Shown: positions 17,998-25,205 of the stretch, piece by piece
Layout: every line of letters starts with the position of its first letter
Numbering within the stretch: position 1 is the stretch's first letter
Source of the DNA: a virus
Direction: 5' to 3' (one strand)
Virus record (IMG/VR): IMGVR_UViG_3300009061_000004
Location: 1-27,156 of that record
Length of the DNA: 27,156 nt
The notes under the pieces: generated by a model
Told to the model about the DNA's origin: nothing
Seen by the model: only the letters and a program-made list of their open reading frames with translations
The model's database searches: none
Position numbers and translations under genes: made by a program

Positions 17998-18363
17998 TTA
18001 AATCTCTTCTGTCTGGGTGTACTTCAAAAACAGTTCTTCTTCGCTTGTGTCAGGCAGATACTCCAATTGTACTGCAATAAGAATAGCCTGCTCAGCGGTA
18101 GTCAAACGATAGTCGATTAGCTTCCAACGTGGATCAAGATTAACGATGCGTCGTACATCTTCATCTGCTAGGTCGATCACACGCTGATCAAAGGGTTCAA
18201 ACACCAATAGTGGAAGAATGCTGCCGAACTCTGGTTCGCCCAGACGCTCTCCGCGACGAGTGTAAAAATTGTTCAATAGGTCAACTTTAGCTAGCTCTTT
18301 GTCCTCAAGGACTTGAGTGCCTGTGCGTCTACCAATTGAAGAGAATCCAATGAATTTTGCCAT
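17998..18363 (-). CDS. 25: Baseplate wedge protein gp25
   Basis: 121 residues, close to the 132 of T4 gp25. It matches the GpW/gp25 family: DLLNNFYTRRGERLGEPEFG (29-48) followed by ILPLLVFEPFD and, later, an amphipathic segment ending YLPDTSEEELFL. In T4 and in type VI secretion (TssE), this small protein sits at the core of the wedge and contacts gp6 and gp53, helping nucleate the sheath. It lies directly before gene 6 with a three-base gap. I see no Shine-Dalgarno ahead of its ATG. Instead a CATAAATA box sits five bases upstream, so translation may start on a very short or absent leader. Confidence 0.92.
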   Translation of the reverse strand: MAKFIGFSSIGRRTGTQVLEDKELAKVDLLNNFYTRRGERLGEPEFGSILPLLVFEPFDQRVIDLADEDVRRIVNLDPRWKLIDYRLTTAEQAILIAVQLEYLPDTSEEELFLKYTQTEEI

Positions 18364-18368
18364 ACCGG

Positions 18369-18376
18369 TATTTATG
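18369..18376 (-). promoter_or_regulatory. Late-promoter-like box CATAAATA ahead of gene 25
   Basis: The minus strand reads CATAAATA, seven of eight matches to the T4 late box. It lies in the only real gap (32 bases) in the middle of the operon. Only five bases separate it from the gp25 ATG, so a transcript started from it would have almost no leader. Confidence 0.45.
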
Positions 18377-18395
18377 GCTGTGAAAAGTGCCCAGA

Positions 18396-19115
18396 TTACG
18401 TTCTAGCAAATCTTACCACTCTACGCTGTCTAAGCTGGCTCATACCAGGCAAAAATGTACCGTTTAGTTGACGGTAATATGCAAACTCTGCCTGTCTGCG
18501 TTCAAATTCAGTACGCAAACCGCTGATGTAACGTGTTCTCAGAGTCTGAATACCCTGAATACGTTGTTGGCGTCTGGTCTTGCGCACTGAGTAACTGCCT
18601 AGACGCAATGCAGCGGCTTCTCTCTTGCGCAAGAGAGGATTAACATTACCTCGCATAAGGATGTCTGCGACCAGCAACCAGTTACCATTACGAACAGCAT
18701 CAGCCACGTCATACGTGCCTTCGGCGGCCTGTAATGTACGCCAGGTTCCTGTATCAAGATAGAGGCTCATAAGCGCATCAAATACGCTATTTGGAATTTT
18801 ATCAATTGGAATTTGTGCTTTGACAATTCGCTGTTGATTTCGCACATAGCCTAACCATTCAGCATACGCTTGTTCTTCAGTATATCCTTGCTCATCATCA
18901 GGATCACCTATGCCATAACCAATCTCAAATTCTCCGTCTTCTGTTTCATAACGAACAGGACTAAATGTTTTAAATCCAATTATCACATCAACCATTTCTT
19001 GTGTGATTGTAATGACATTGACTGGTAGTAGAAATTTTGTATAGAAATCGTTACTCACAGTGAATACTTCCCACTGTGTTCTAAATTGTGGCGGTACAAG
19101 TTTTAATAATGCCAT
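18396..19115 (-). CDS. Lysozyme-fold (GH24-like) baseplate protein with replaced catalytic residues
   Basis: 239 residues. Residues 40-170 follow the phage lysozyme (GH24) layout: an IIGFKTFSPVRY segment, DGEFEIGYGIG turn, GYTEEQAYAEW helix, FDALMSLYLDTGTW (the usual FDALvsF-N-G region) and LLRKREAAALRLG (the usual RR-x-x-E-x-x-L). Aligned on Y56, G61, G66 and G68, the T4 lysozyme triad positions E11, D20 and T26 correspond here to K49, T58 and E64, at identical spacing. Hydrolysis by the normal mechanism therefore looks lost. The N-terminal 1-38 and an Arg-rich C-terminal tail (175-239) are extra. It is TAATG-coupled to the hydrolase gene upstream and precedes gp25, so I infer a structural role in hub or wedge, or binding of peptidoglycan without cutting. 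I know no established name. Confidence 0.65.
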   Translation of the reverse strand: MALLKLVPPQFRTQWEVFTVSNDFYTKFLLPVNVITITQEMVDVIIGFKTFSPVRYETEDGEFEIGYGIGDPDDEQGYTEEQAYAEWLGYVRNQQRIVKAQIPIDKIPNSVFDALMSLYLDTGTWRTLQAAEGTYDVADAVRNGNWLLVADILMRGNVNPLLRKREAAALRLGSYSVRKTRRQQRIQGIQTLRTRYISGLRTEFERRQAEFAYYRQLNGTFLPGMSQLRQRRVVRFART

Positions 19116-21076
19116 TAGTTGCCTCCTGCTCTCAATCTGGCTAATGCATCATTTCGTTCATTTCCGAATCGGTTAACGACCGCACTTCTTACGCTAGAGG
19201 TACTGCTACCAAAATATTTGGTTCCATTGCCGGCTGCTCGCTCAGCATATACACCCCTGATAAATGCTTCATTTGATGGATTAGGTCCTGTTCGTGCTAG
19301 CACTCTGCCTACAATGGTAGCTGCCCCTCCGGCGCCGTGTTGTACAGCCGTTGACCAGACAACATCTTGTACAACCCTTGGTCTGCTTGAAACATTGAAC
19401 CCAGTGTTTGCTGCAATTCTTCTCGCTGCTGGCTCATAGTGAGTTGATGCGATGAATGCGTGTTGTGTTGCTGCATTTGATGGATTGCTCATTGTTCTTT
19501 GCCAGGCTGCCTCGAACTGTGGTGTACGGGCGCGGGCCGCGGATTCGCCGCCAGCTGCCTGAAGTTCATTGTATAGTGCGGGATTCTCAGTTCGTAAAAA
19601 GTCCATATAGTTACCAAAAGTACCTGTGCGAGTAGCAATCTGATACTCGCCATAACTTGGGCCACCAGTTCGGTCTTCACCTACAATAGTTGGATCACCT
19701 CTTGATTCATACTGGGAGCTCAAAGCACCTAGTTCAGGATCTGCATCACTAACATCGCCAACTGCACTACCTAACTCATCACCACCTAGGCTTGATTCAA
19801 GAGCACCAGAATCAAAAAATGCTCCTGCTTCGTGTTGGCTCGCAAAGGCTTCGGCCCATTCTGGCACAGAATCTCGTTTCCAGTTATCACCCCAAACTGT
19901 ACGCGGACCATCTCTAATATCCCAATGCAAGCTTCCGCTGCTATAAAATCCCATTCCTCGTATACCCAAGGTACTAGCTGCTTCGGATAAATCAATACGC
20001 TCAGTATTGGTGAGTCCTTGACCAGAAATATCGAATGCTTTACCTTGCAAGTGTTGTGACCCACGAGCACCACGGCCTGCGGTTTCACGGAAACCGTCAA
20101 TAATAGTAAGTGGAATACCAACTTGGCGAGCCGCTTCGTTTGTGATGTCAACCAGTCTCTGATCAACACGCATGTCAACTCCCGGCAAGATGGTAAGGTA
20201 ATCACCACCTGACGCTAGCGCTTGTCGCTCAGCACGTTCACCAGTTTGCTCGTCGATTGTTCTAATGTCACTCGGTGCTCCGTAGTAATATGAGTTACTA
20301 TCCTGTACTGGACCGCCCGCTCCCCCACCAGATGGACGTGATTGGCTTCCACCACCACCGCCAAGGCCGCCGAATCCACCCCCGCCGCCAAACAATCCAC
20401 CAAGTCCCCCGCTGGTTCCACCACCGCCAAAAAGACTACTGAGCCCACCAAACAATCCGCCAAGGCCACCACCTCCGCCACCACCACTTGGTCTGCGGTT
20501 TGTGTTGCCACCACGCCATGGAGAACGGCCTGGTTGATTACTATTTCCAGGAGGAGGTGTAACGGGCGGTTGTGCTGGGGGCTCCAAAGCATCTATTATC
20601 AGATTCACTATGAGCAATCCATAGGTCGTTTCATTGACAAATATACTTGAAGTAGATCCACGGTCCTCAACACCATGAGATGGAATTAGTAGAGCATCAA
20701 GATTACCAAATGTTTCTAAATAGATTGCAGCAAAGCTAGATAGATTATTGCGTATTACTCTTGTAGCTTCCTCATCATCATTAAAAAATGGTTCAGGATG
20801 TATGGTATTTTCTACACCCCTCCCGCCGCTTTCAGTCAATGTTTTCACACCAAGGCTTGGATATCCACTTATACCTTTTGATGCCATGAACGCCACTACA
20901 CCCTGATTGAATTTTGTCGCAGCCGCACGAACCTCAGAGCTAGCATCGTCAGGGATAATGACTTCTGTACCTCGGACGCCGCCTTCACCCACTGCTGGAT
21001 TAAAGCCCACAGCGATGTTCAGATTGTCCTCTGGACTGTTAACATCTCTTGTACCAGTATCGACTCTAAGACTCAT
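19115..21076 (-). CDS. Multidomain tail-associated peptidoglycan hydrolase (amidase-like, M15 peptidase, lysozyme-like)
   Basis: 653 residues in three parts. Residues 70-165 (RGVENTIHPEPFF, LLIPSHGVEDRGS, NETTYGLLIVNLI) recall N-acetylmuramoyl-L-alanine amidases of phages, but this is weak. Residues 170-260 are a Pro/Gly linker. Residues 290-400 are a clear M15_3-type zinc peptidase: GFRETAGRGARGSQHLQGKAFDI with H342, G345, A347, D349, and SLHWDIRDG with H384 as third ligand. Residues 450-600 are lysozyme-like (LSSQYESRGDP with candidate E457, then GGPSYGEYQI). No signal peptide is visible, as expected for a virion enzyme. The start lies nine bases after the gp5 stop with AAGGAAC upstream. 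It probably digests the cell wall during tail penetration. Release of progeny is a less likely role given its place between hub and wedge genes. Confidence 0.75.
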   Translation of the reverse strand: MSLRVDTGTRDVNSPEDNLNIAVGFNPAVGEGGVRGTEVIIPDDASSEVRAAATKFNQGVVAFMASKGISGYPSLGVKTLTESGGRGVENTIHPEPFFNDDEEATRVIRNNLSSFAAIYLETFGNLDALLIPSHGVEDRGSTSSIFVNETTYGLLIVNLIIDALEPPAQPPVTPPPGNSNQPGRSPWRGGNTNRRPSGGGGGGGLGGLFGGLSSLFGGGGTSGGLGGLFGGGGGFGGLGGGGGSQSRPSGGGAGGPVQDSNSYYYGAPSDIRTIDEQTGERAERQALASGGDYLTILPGVDMRVDQRLVDITNEAARQVGIPLTIIDGFRETAGRGARGSQHLQGKAFDISGQGLTNTERIDLSEAASTLGIRGMGFYSSGSLHWDIRDGPRTVWGDNWKRDSVPEWAEAFASQHEAGAFFDSGALESSLGGDELGSAVGDVSDADPELGALSSQYESRGDPTIVGEDRTGGPSYGEYQIATRTGTFGNYMDFLRTENPALYNELQAAGGESAARARTPQFEAAWQRTMSNPSNAATQHAFIASTHYEPAARRIAANTGFNVSSRPRVVQDVVWSTAVQHGAGGAATIVGRVLARTGPNPSNEAFIRGVYAERAAGNGTKYFGSSTSSVRSAVVNRFGNERNDALARLRAGGN

Positions 21077-21085
21077 ATCTGTTCC

Positions 21086-22861
21086 TTAATAACTCCACTC
21101 GTAACCCATTCCGCCTCGGAGTGATGGTCCACCATTTCCTCCCCACAGGTCTGCATGAACACCGCCACCTCTCATGACCATGCCAAATGAGCCATAGTTA
21201 TTGGAGCGCCAATGATCACGTAGTGGTGCCAGTTGACTGCGACTGCGCAGCCGATTGCCACTTGGATCATAAATGTAGATGTCAGCAGCATATCCATTGT
21301 CATGTCGAATAGTGCCTGTTCTCCTATTACTAGTACCAATAGGTGGTTGACCGCCAGAATAAATTTCGGCACGATATCCTGGCCCATATACATCAGAAAT
21401 TGATGTCTGCAATCGATCCATGAGCAAAGGTTGAATTGGTTGATTTCGAGTTGCGCCTTGGTTATTATATGTGACTTCAGCTCTACCAGAACCAGGCGAA
21501 CCGCCTGCATCACTGGTCGGTGGTGACAACTCTGGACGTGGAGCCGGAGAGGTTGATGGCGGGCGTTCTCCAGTAGCAGGTTCTCGACTGCGACCGCCAC
21601 CGCCACCACCACCGCCGCCAGCGCCGCCCCCGCCACCACCACCTCCGGTACCGCCACCGTCTGGTATCTGTTGTGCAACGTCAAGGTGTCCGGCCCATGG
21701 TTCCCCCTCAGGTACACGCTCAGCAATGCTTTCTGTGACGCCGCTGTTACCTGCCAATGCACCAGGTGTTGCTACTTCTGCTGTTTCTGCTTCAGGTCCA
21801 TTAAGATCAATACGTCCTGCTGTGACACGAAGGTTACCTGACATATTGAGATTACCGTTTGATTCACTAGTAAGGTTCATATTACCTACCGATAGAGCGT
21901 CAAAACCACCAAGTGATTCCATGCCGATATTTGTACCTCGCATATTGATATTTCCAATGGCATGTAGGTTGAAATCAGCACCAGCATGTAGATTGAAGCT
22001 GCCAGGTGTATGCATGTTGATTGACCCTGCGGCAAAAATATCAACATCACCGTTACGATTCATTTCCATCCACACACTACCATCACGATTGTTAATGTAT
22101 GTCATGCCATTTGTATCATCCATGAGAATCTGTGCGCCGCCTGCACTGCGCAAACGTATACCCAATTCACTGCCGTCTTCACCATTACCGTCATCAAGTG
22201 TAAGAGCATGTCCTGCTGGTGTTGTCACACCAGCTACACGAGGACTTGCATCGCGGCGGGGGCTTGAGTTTGATGGTCCACGGATAATGTCATTTTCTAG
22301 CCCCTGTCTGCGATAAGCTTCTGCTTGTGGGTGTTCGTTTGGAAGATCGTTAGGTTGTCCTGAACTAGGTTGTTCATATCTTGCGGTTACATCGCCGTCA
22401 GCAGTTGGTCCTCTTGCGCCGGCTCCAGCAAGACCTTCATTGCGACCTGGATCAAGAATAACTCCCAAGCAGATACCATTGTGAGTGTCACCGCCAAATG
22501 CTACTACAACCTCGTTGTTGATATCAGGTGGAATACCTGAAAATCCGTATGAGGTTTCAGCGCCTGGATTAGAACTCGTACCACTACCCATTGGCAACAT
22601 GGTGCGGCACCACATAGAACCCAGATATTTTTCTGGGTCAAGCGTTTGTGGATCTGATGATTCGCCTATAGGAAACGTTCCGTAAAACTTCATAATCTGT
22701 ACTTTGATACGTCCCTCAAGACTAGGATCTTCAACATCAACCACAATACCACGATAGATGCCTGCCGGAATCTTAAGTCCTTTTGACATTTCATTCTGGT
22801 TATATTGTGTCCTAGGGCTACGACTAAATGAGTCGGACGTCTTATATCTTTTCTTATCCAT
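21086..22861 (-). CDS. 5: Baseplate spike gp5-like protein with C-terminal M15-like peptidase
   Basis: 591 residues. Residues 31-140 are an OB-fold of the gp5/VgrG type (GIYRGIVVDVEDPSLEGRIKV, NNEVVVAF). Residues 215-355 are the repetitive triple-stranded beta-helix (GDVDIFAAGSINMHTPGSFN, INMRG, MNLTS). A run of about 20 glycines at 402-423 and a Pro-rich stretch lead to residues 475-591. There HDNGYAADIY supplies H520 and D527 in the HxxGxAxD zinc motif, and GGVHADLW supplies H569. T4 gp5 instead carries a lysozyme domain between the OB-fold and the helix. Here that place holds only about 75 residues of linker. The gene is TAATG-coupled to the hub gene with AAGGAGG upstream. Placement as the central spike is well supported. 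The peptidase specificity is inferred. Confidence 0.85.
   Translation of the reverse strand: MDKKRYKTSDSFSRSPRTQYNQNEMSKGLKIPAGIYRGIVVDVEDPSLEGRIKVQIMKFYGTFPIGESSDPQTLDPEKYLGSMWCRTMLPMGSGTSSNPGAETSYGFSGIPPDINNEVVVAFGGDTHNGICLGVILDPGRNEGLAGAGARGPTADGDVTARYEQPSSGQPNDLPNEHPQAEAYRRQGLENDIIRGPSNSSPRRDASPRVAGVTTPAGHALTLDDGNGEDGSELGIRLRSAGGAQILMDDTNGMTYINNRDGSVWMEMNRNGDVDIFAAGSINMHTPGSFNLHAGADFNLHAIGNINMRGTNIGMESLGGFDALSVGNMNLTSESNGNLNMSGNLRVTAGRIDLNGPEAETAEVATPGALAGNSGVTESIAERVPEGEPWAGHLDVAQQIPDGGGTGGGGGGGGAGGGGGGGGGRSREPATGERPPSTSPAPRPELSPPTSDAGGSPGSGRAEVTYNNQGATRNQPIQPLLMDRLQTSISDVYGPGYRAEIYSGGQPPIGTSNRRTGTIRHDNGYAADIYIYDPSGNRLRSRSQLAPLRDHWRSNNYGSFGMVMRGGGVHADLWGGNGGPSLRGGMGYEWSY
21590..21660. 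repeat. Poly-glycine codon tract in the spike gene
   Basis: A CCG/CCA/CCC-rich tract on the plus strand encodes a run of glycines broken once by alanine on the minus strand. It is a flexible linker between the beta-helix and the peptidase. Its length is likely to vary between relatives by slippage. Confidence 0.8.
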
Positions 22862-24912
22862 TAGAATGGACCTCCTTGACTAAAAATACCCAGAGCTCTT
22901 GATGCGTCTTCTTGCTCTTGAGCAAGGTTACGCCCACTATTTCCAAATCCAGCGCCGGTAACACCGCCGCCGGGCCCGGATCCACCTTTAAGTGTATCGA
23001 TAGCGGTATTGGTGTTGGTTGCATTGTCCAGATGCGCTGTCAAATATTGAGTGAATTGACCATTCTGAAACTTGTTAATTACACTTGTGACAGTATATAG
23101 CGCAGTGAGCTGATAATCTGGGCTTGGCACACGTTGTCCGGCTGCATCTTCATCTGCGGTAGGGAAATGTACATTGAGGAAAAAACTATTAGATCCTAAC
23201 TCGTAATTAGCTAACTCGCCGCCACCACCTCCGCCAGAATTATACAGGCTGTTAGGCGCGCCAAACCAATAAGGATCACCTCGTATTCCAATTTCAATAT
23301 CGAGTAGGTCAGCTGCACTTTCAAGATTCATTTTGACAGCACCAAATTTAAGTACGCCACTTCGTCGGTCGTTGTCACTGGTAAGAATGTCACCATCGTC
23401 GACAACGTCATGAACAAACCTAACTGGATGATTGACTTTGCCTGGTGAAAACTCAAATTGATCACTCAAAAAACTCTGATAATCCCCAAGAGCATTATTG
23501 AAATCAATACCAGCCTGACCTAATACTCCACGTAATTGGTTGAAAATACCGCCACCAACATCCTGGCCTTGAACAGCGTTGAAGTTTTGTGCTGCCGATG
23601 CATATTGCTGTCTAGCCTGAGACAAAGCTTCTAAACGTGCGATTTGTTCTGGAACGTCAGTTGCAAACTCTGGATTTTGTGTATTAGGTTCACCAAAATA
23701 CCCGTCACCATAAGGAGTTGCGTAATAGTATGCGTTATTGAACTGCATATCAAACTCAAGGACTTCCGTGTTTTGGCCTGTGAATAGATAATCATAACGC
23801 TTGCGCAACAATCCAAGTCCAAACAAATTTTGGACACGTCTTGATTGAACTCCGGGATTGGTAATGCTTGATTGATATGCTAGATTATCTATCAATTCAT
23901 CAGGAACCATATACGGTTGAATTACATATTTAACAATTTTTTGATATTCGTTTCTTAATGGATCAAATTGCCCAAATTCAACATTGGCTAAAACTTTATG
24001 AAACACTGGAAATGAATCCAATTGTTTTTGTGTGGCTTCATATGTTTGATTACGAAACGTGCCGCCATCATGTGCAATGATTTTCTTGTACTCTTTGGTT
24101 AGCTGCAAAACCTGCCCGATAATAGCAGTAAAGTTTGAACCGTTATTAATACTGACCTGTAGTTTGGGATTGGCTCCTGGCAGGCCAATGAAGTTTGCAC
24201 CATCAGCATCAAAAGGATCTTCAAGTATCTCAAATCCCCAATCACGCCAACTTTCAGCGCCATTGCCAAATTCAAATGAATATTGGTCTTGCAATGCACC
24301 CATATTAGGGTTAGCAACCCAGGCGTTGAGAAGTGATTCTTGTAGTTTACGCTGAAACTCGTCAATAAACTCACCTACAGTTCTCGCTTCAACAACAATT
24401 TGATCCCTGATAACCGCAGTGATATAGTTATATCCAAGTGTGCTGCTCTCAACTGCTTCAATGTTATAGACAGTTCCCATCTCTGTTACATTGAACTCAA
24501 ATCTAGTAAACATAACTGGAAAATAAAAGACCTGAGGATGCTTGCGAGCACTACCATCTGGCATACGTCCATTGAATTCAATAGCAATGATATATCCAGC
24601 ATTTGTATGATTTTGAATACCAAGTTGAGAAGCGGCTTGTTGAATTTTACTAAGCAGTGTAACACCGTTTGGCTCGTTAACTGTCATTTGGAACATGCTA
24701 CCAAATGCTTCGCGAACCTGACCATGTCCTACTGTAAATACTTGCTCTACACTGGTAAGATTATATCTTGCATCAACTACATTGTTAGCAATCGGGATGC
24801 CGCTGCTAATCGCCCCATCAAGCTGTGATAGGTTATTTGGATGCACCATATACAATGCAATATTATAGGTATAGGTGTCGTACTCATTGAGTGGATTTGG
24901 TGAATAACTCAT
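22861..24912 (-). CDS. Baseplate hub protein, gp27-position candidate
   Basis: 683 residues. The N-terminal 1-190 is beta-rich with conserved-looking FNVTEMGTVYNIEAV and AVIRDQIVVEARTVGEFIDEF. Residues about 375-400 contain LEFDMQFNNAYYY. Residues about 520-550 contain VKMNLESAADLLDIEIGIRGDPYWFG, a segment typical of hub proteins of contractile-tail phages (the GDP-Y-W turn). A Gly run follows at about 553-567 and a Gly-rich tail at the end. It lies immediately before the spike gene, the position of the hub that holds gp5 (gp27 in T4). It is TAATG-coupled on both sides. I infer that it forms the trimeric hub ring at the base of the tail tube. Identity with gp27 is by position and pattern, not by an alignment. 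Confidence 0.65.
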   Translation of the reverse strand: MSYSPNPLNEYDTYTYNIALYMVHPNNLSQLDGAISSGIPIANNVVDARYNLTSVEQVFTVGHGQVREAFGSMFQMTVNEPNGVTLLSKIQQAASQLGIQNHTNAGYIIAIEFNGRMPDGSARKHPQVFYFPVMFTRFEFNVTEMGTVYNIEAVESSTLGYNYITAVIRDQIVVEARTVGEFIDEFQRKLQESLLNAWVANPNMGALQDQYSFEFGNGAESWRDWGFEILEDPFDADGANFIGLPGANPKLQVSINNGSNFTAIIGQVLQLTKEYKKIIAHDGGTFRNQTYEATQKQLDSFPVFHKVLANVEFGQFDPLRNEYQKIVKYVIQPYMVPDELIDNLAYQSSITNPGVQSRRVQNLFGLGLLRKRYDYLFTGQNTEVLEFDMQFNNAYYYATPYGDGYFGEPNTQNPEFATDVPEQIARLEALSQARQQYASAAQNFNAVQGQDVGGGIFNQLRGVLGQAGIDFNNALGDYQSFLSDQFEFSPGKVNHPVRFVHDVVDDGDILTSDNDRRSGVLKFGAVKMNLESAADLLDIEIGIRGDPYWFGAPNSLYNSGGGGGGELANYELGSNSFFLNVHFPTADEDAAGQRVPSPDYQLTALYTVTSVINKFQNGQFTQYLTAHLDNATNTNTAIDTLKGGSGPGGGVTGAGFGNSGRNLAQEQEDASRALGIFSQGGPF

Positions 24913-25205
24913 TAAATTCCTGCTACGAATGATCTAGTTGGTACCAAAATAACTTTGTTCAATGTAAAGTCATTGATTGGATCAACAATTAGGTTCTTAT
25001 TATACAATGGAAATACCCACCAGAAATCACTTTCTCCATACAATTCATATGCAAGCATATCTGGACGGTTAACATATTTCTGAGTAATTGTAAATTCTTC
25101 TGTTTGTGTAAAATCAGGCACTAATGGGGGCTCATATAGAGCAGCATATCCATTACGAATTGATGTTTGACGCAAATGACTTGTTCTTTTATATGAGTTA
25201 GCCAT
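24912..25205 (-). CDS. 53: Short gp53-like baseplate wedge protein
   Basis: 97 residues. The core RPDMLAYELYGESDFWWVF (47-65) followed by N69 and VDPINDF matches the T4 gp53 segment RPEELANAIYGNPQLYWVL. The C-terminus LNKVILVPTRSF is like the closing strand of LysM-type baseplate proteins. T4 gp53 has 196 residues, so this is a half-size form keeping mainly the core. In T4, gp53 clamps neighbouring wedges together around gp6/gp25. It is TAATG-coupled to both neighbours. The alternative is a LysM-like tail protein of the P2 gpX type, which has a similar Y-G-x-x-x-x-WW motif. Confidence 0.7.
   Translation of the reverse strand: MANSYKRTSHLRQTSIRNGYAALYEPPLVPDFTQTEEFTITQKYVNRPDMLAYELYGESDFWWVFPLYNKNLIVDPINDFTLNKVILVPTRSFVAGI

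Noticed and set aside
21471-22316. Long plus-strand ORF (281 codons) opposite the spike gene
   Set aside because: It is a shadow of the spike gene: its Pro-rich stretch is simply the reverse of the poly-Gly codons. It has no convincing ribosome-binding site and conflicts with a well-supported gene.
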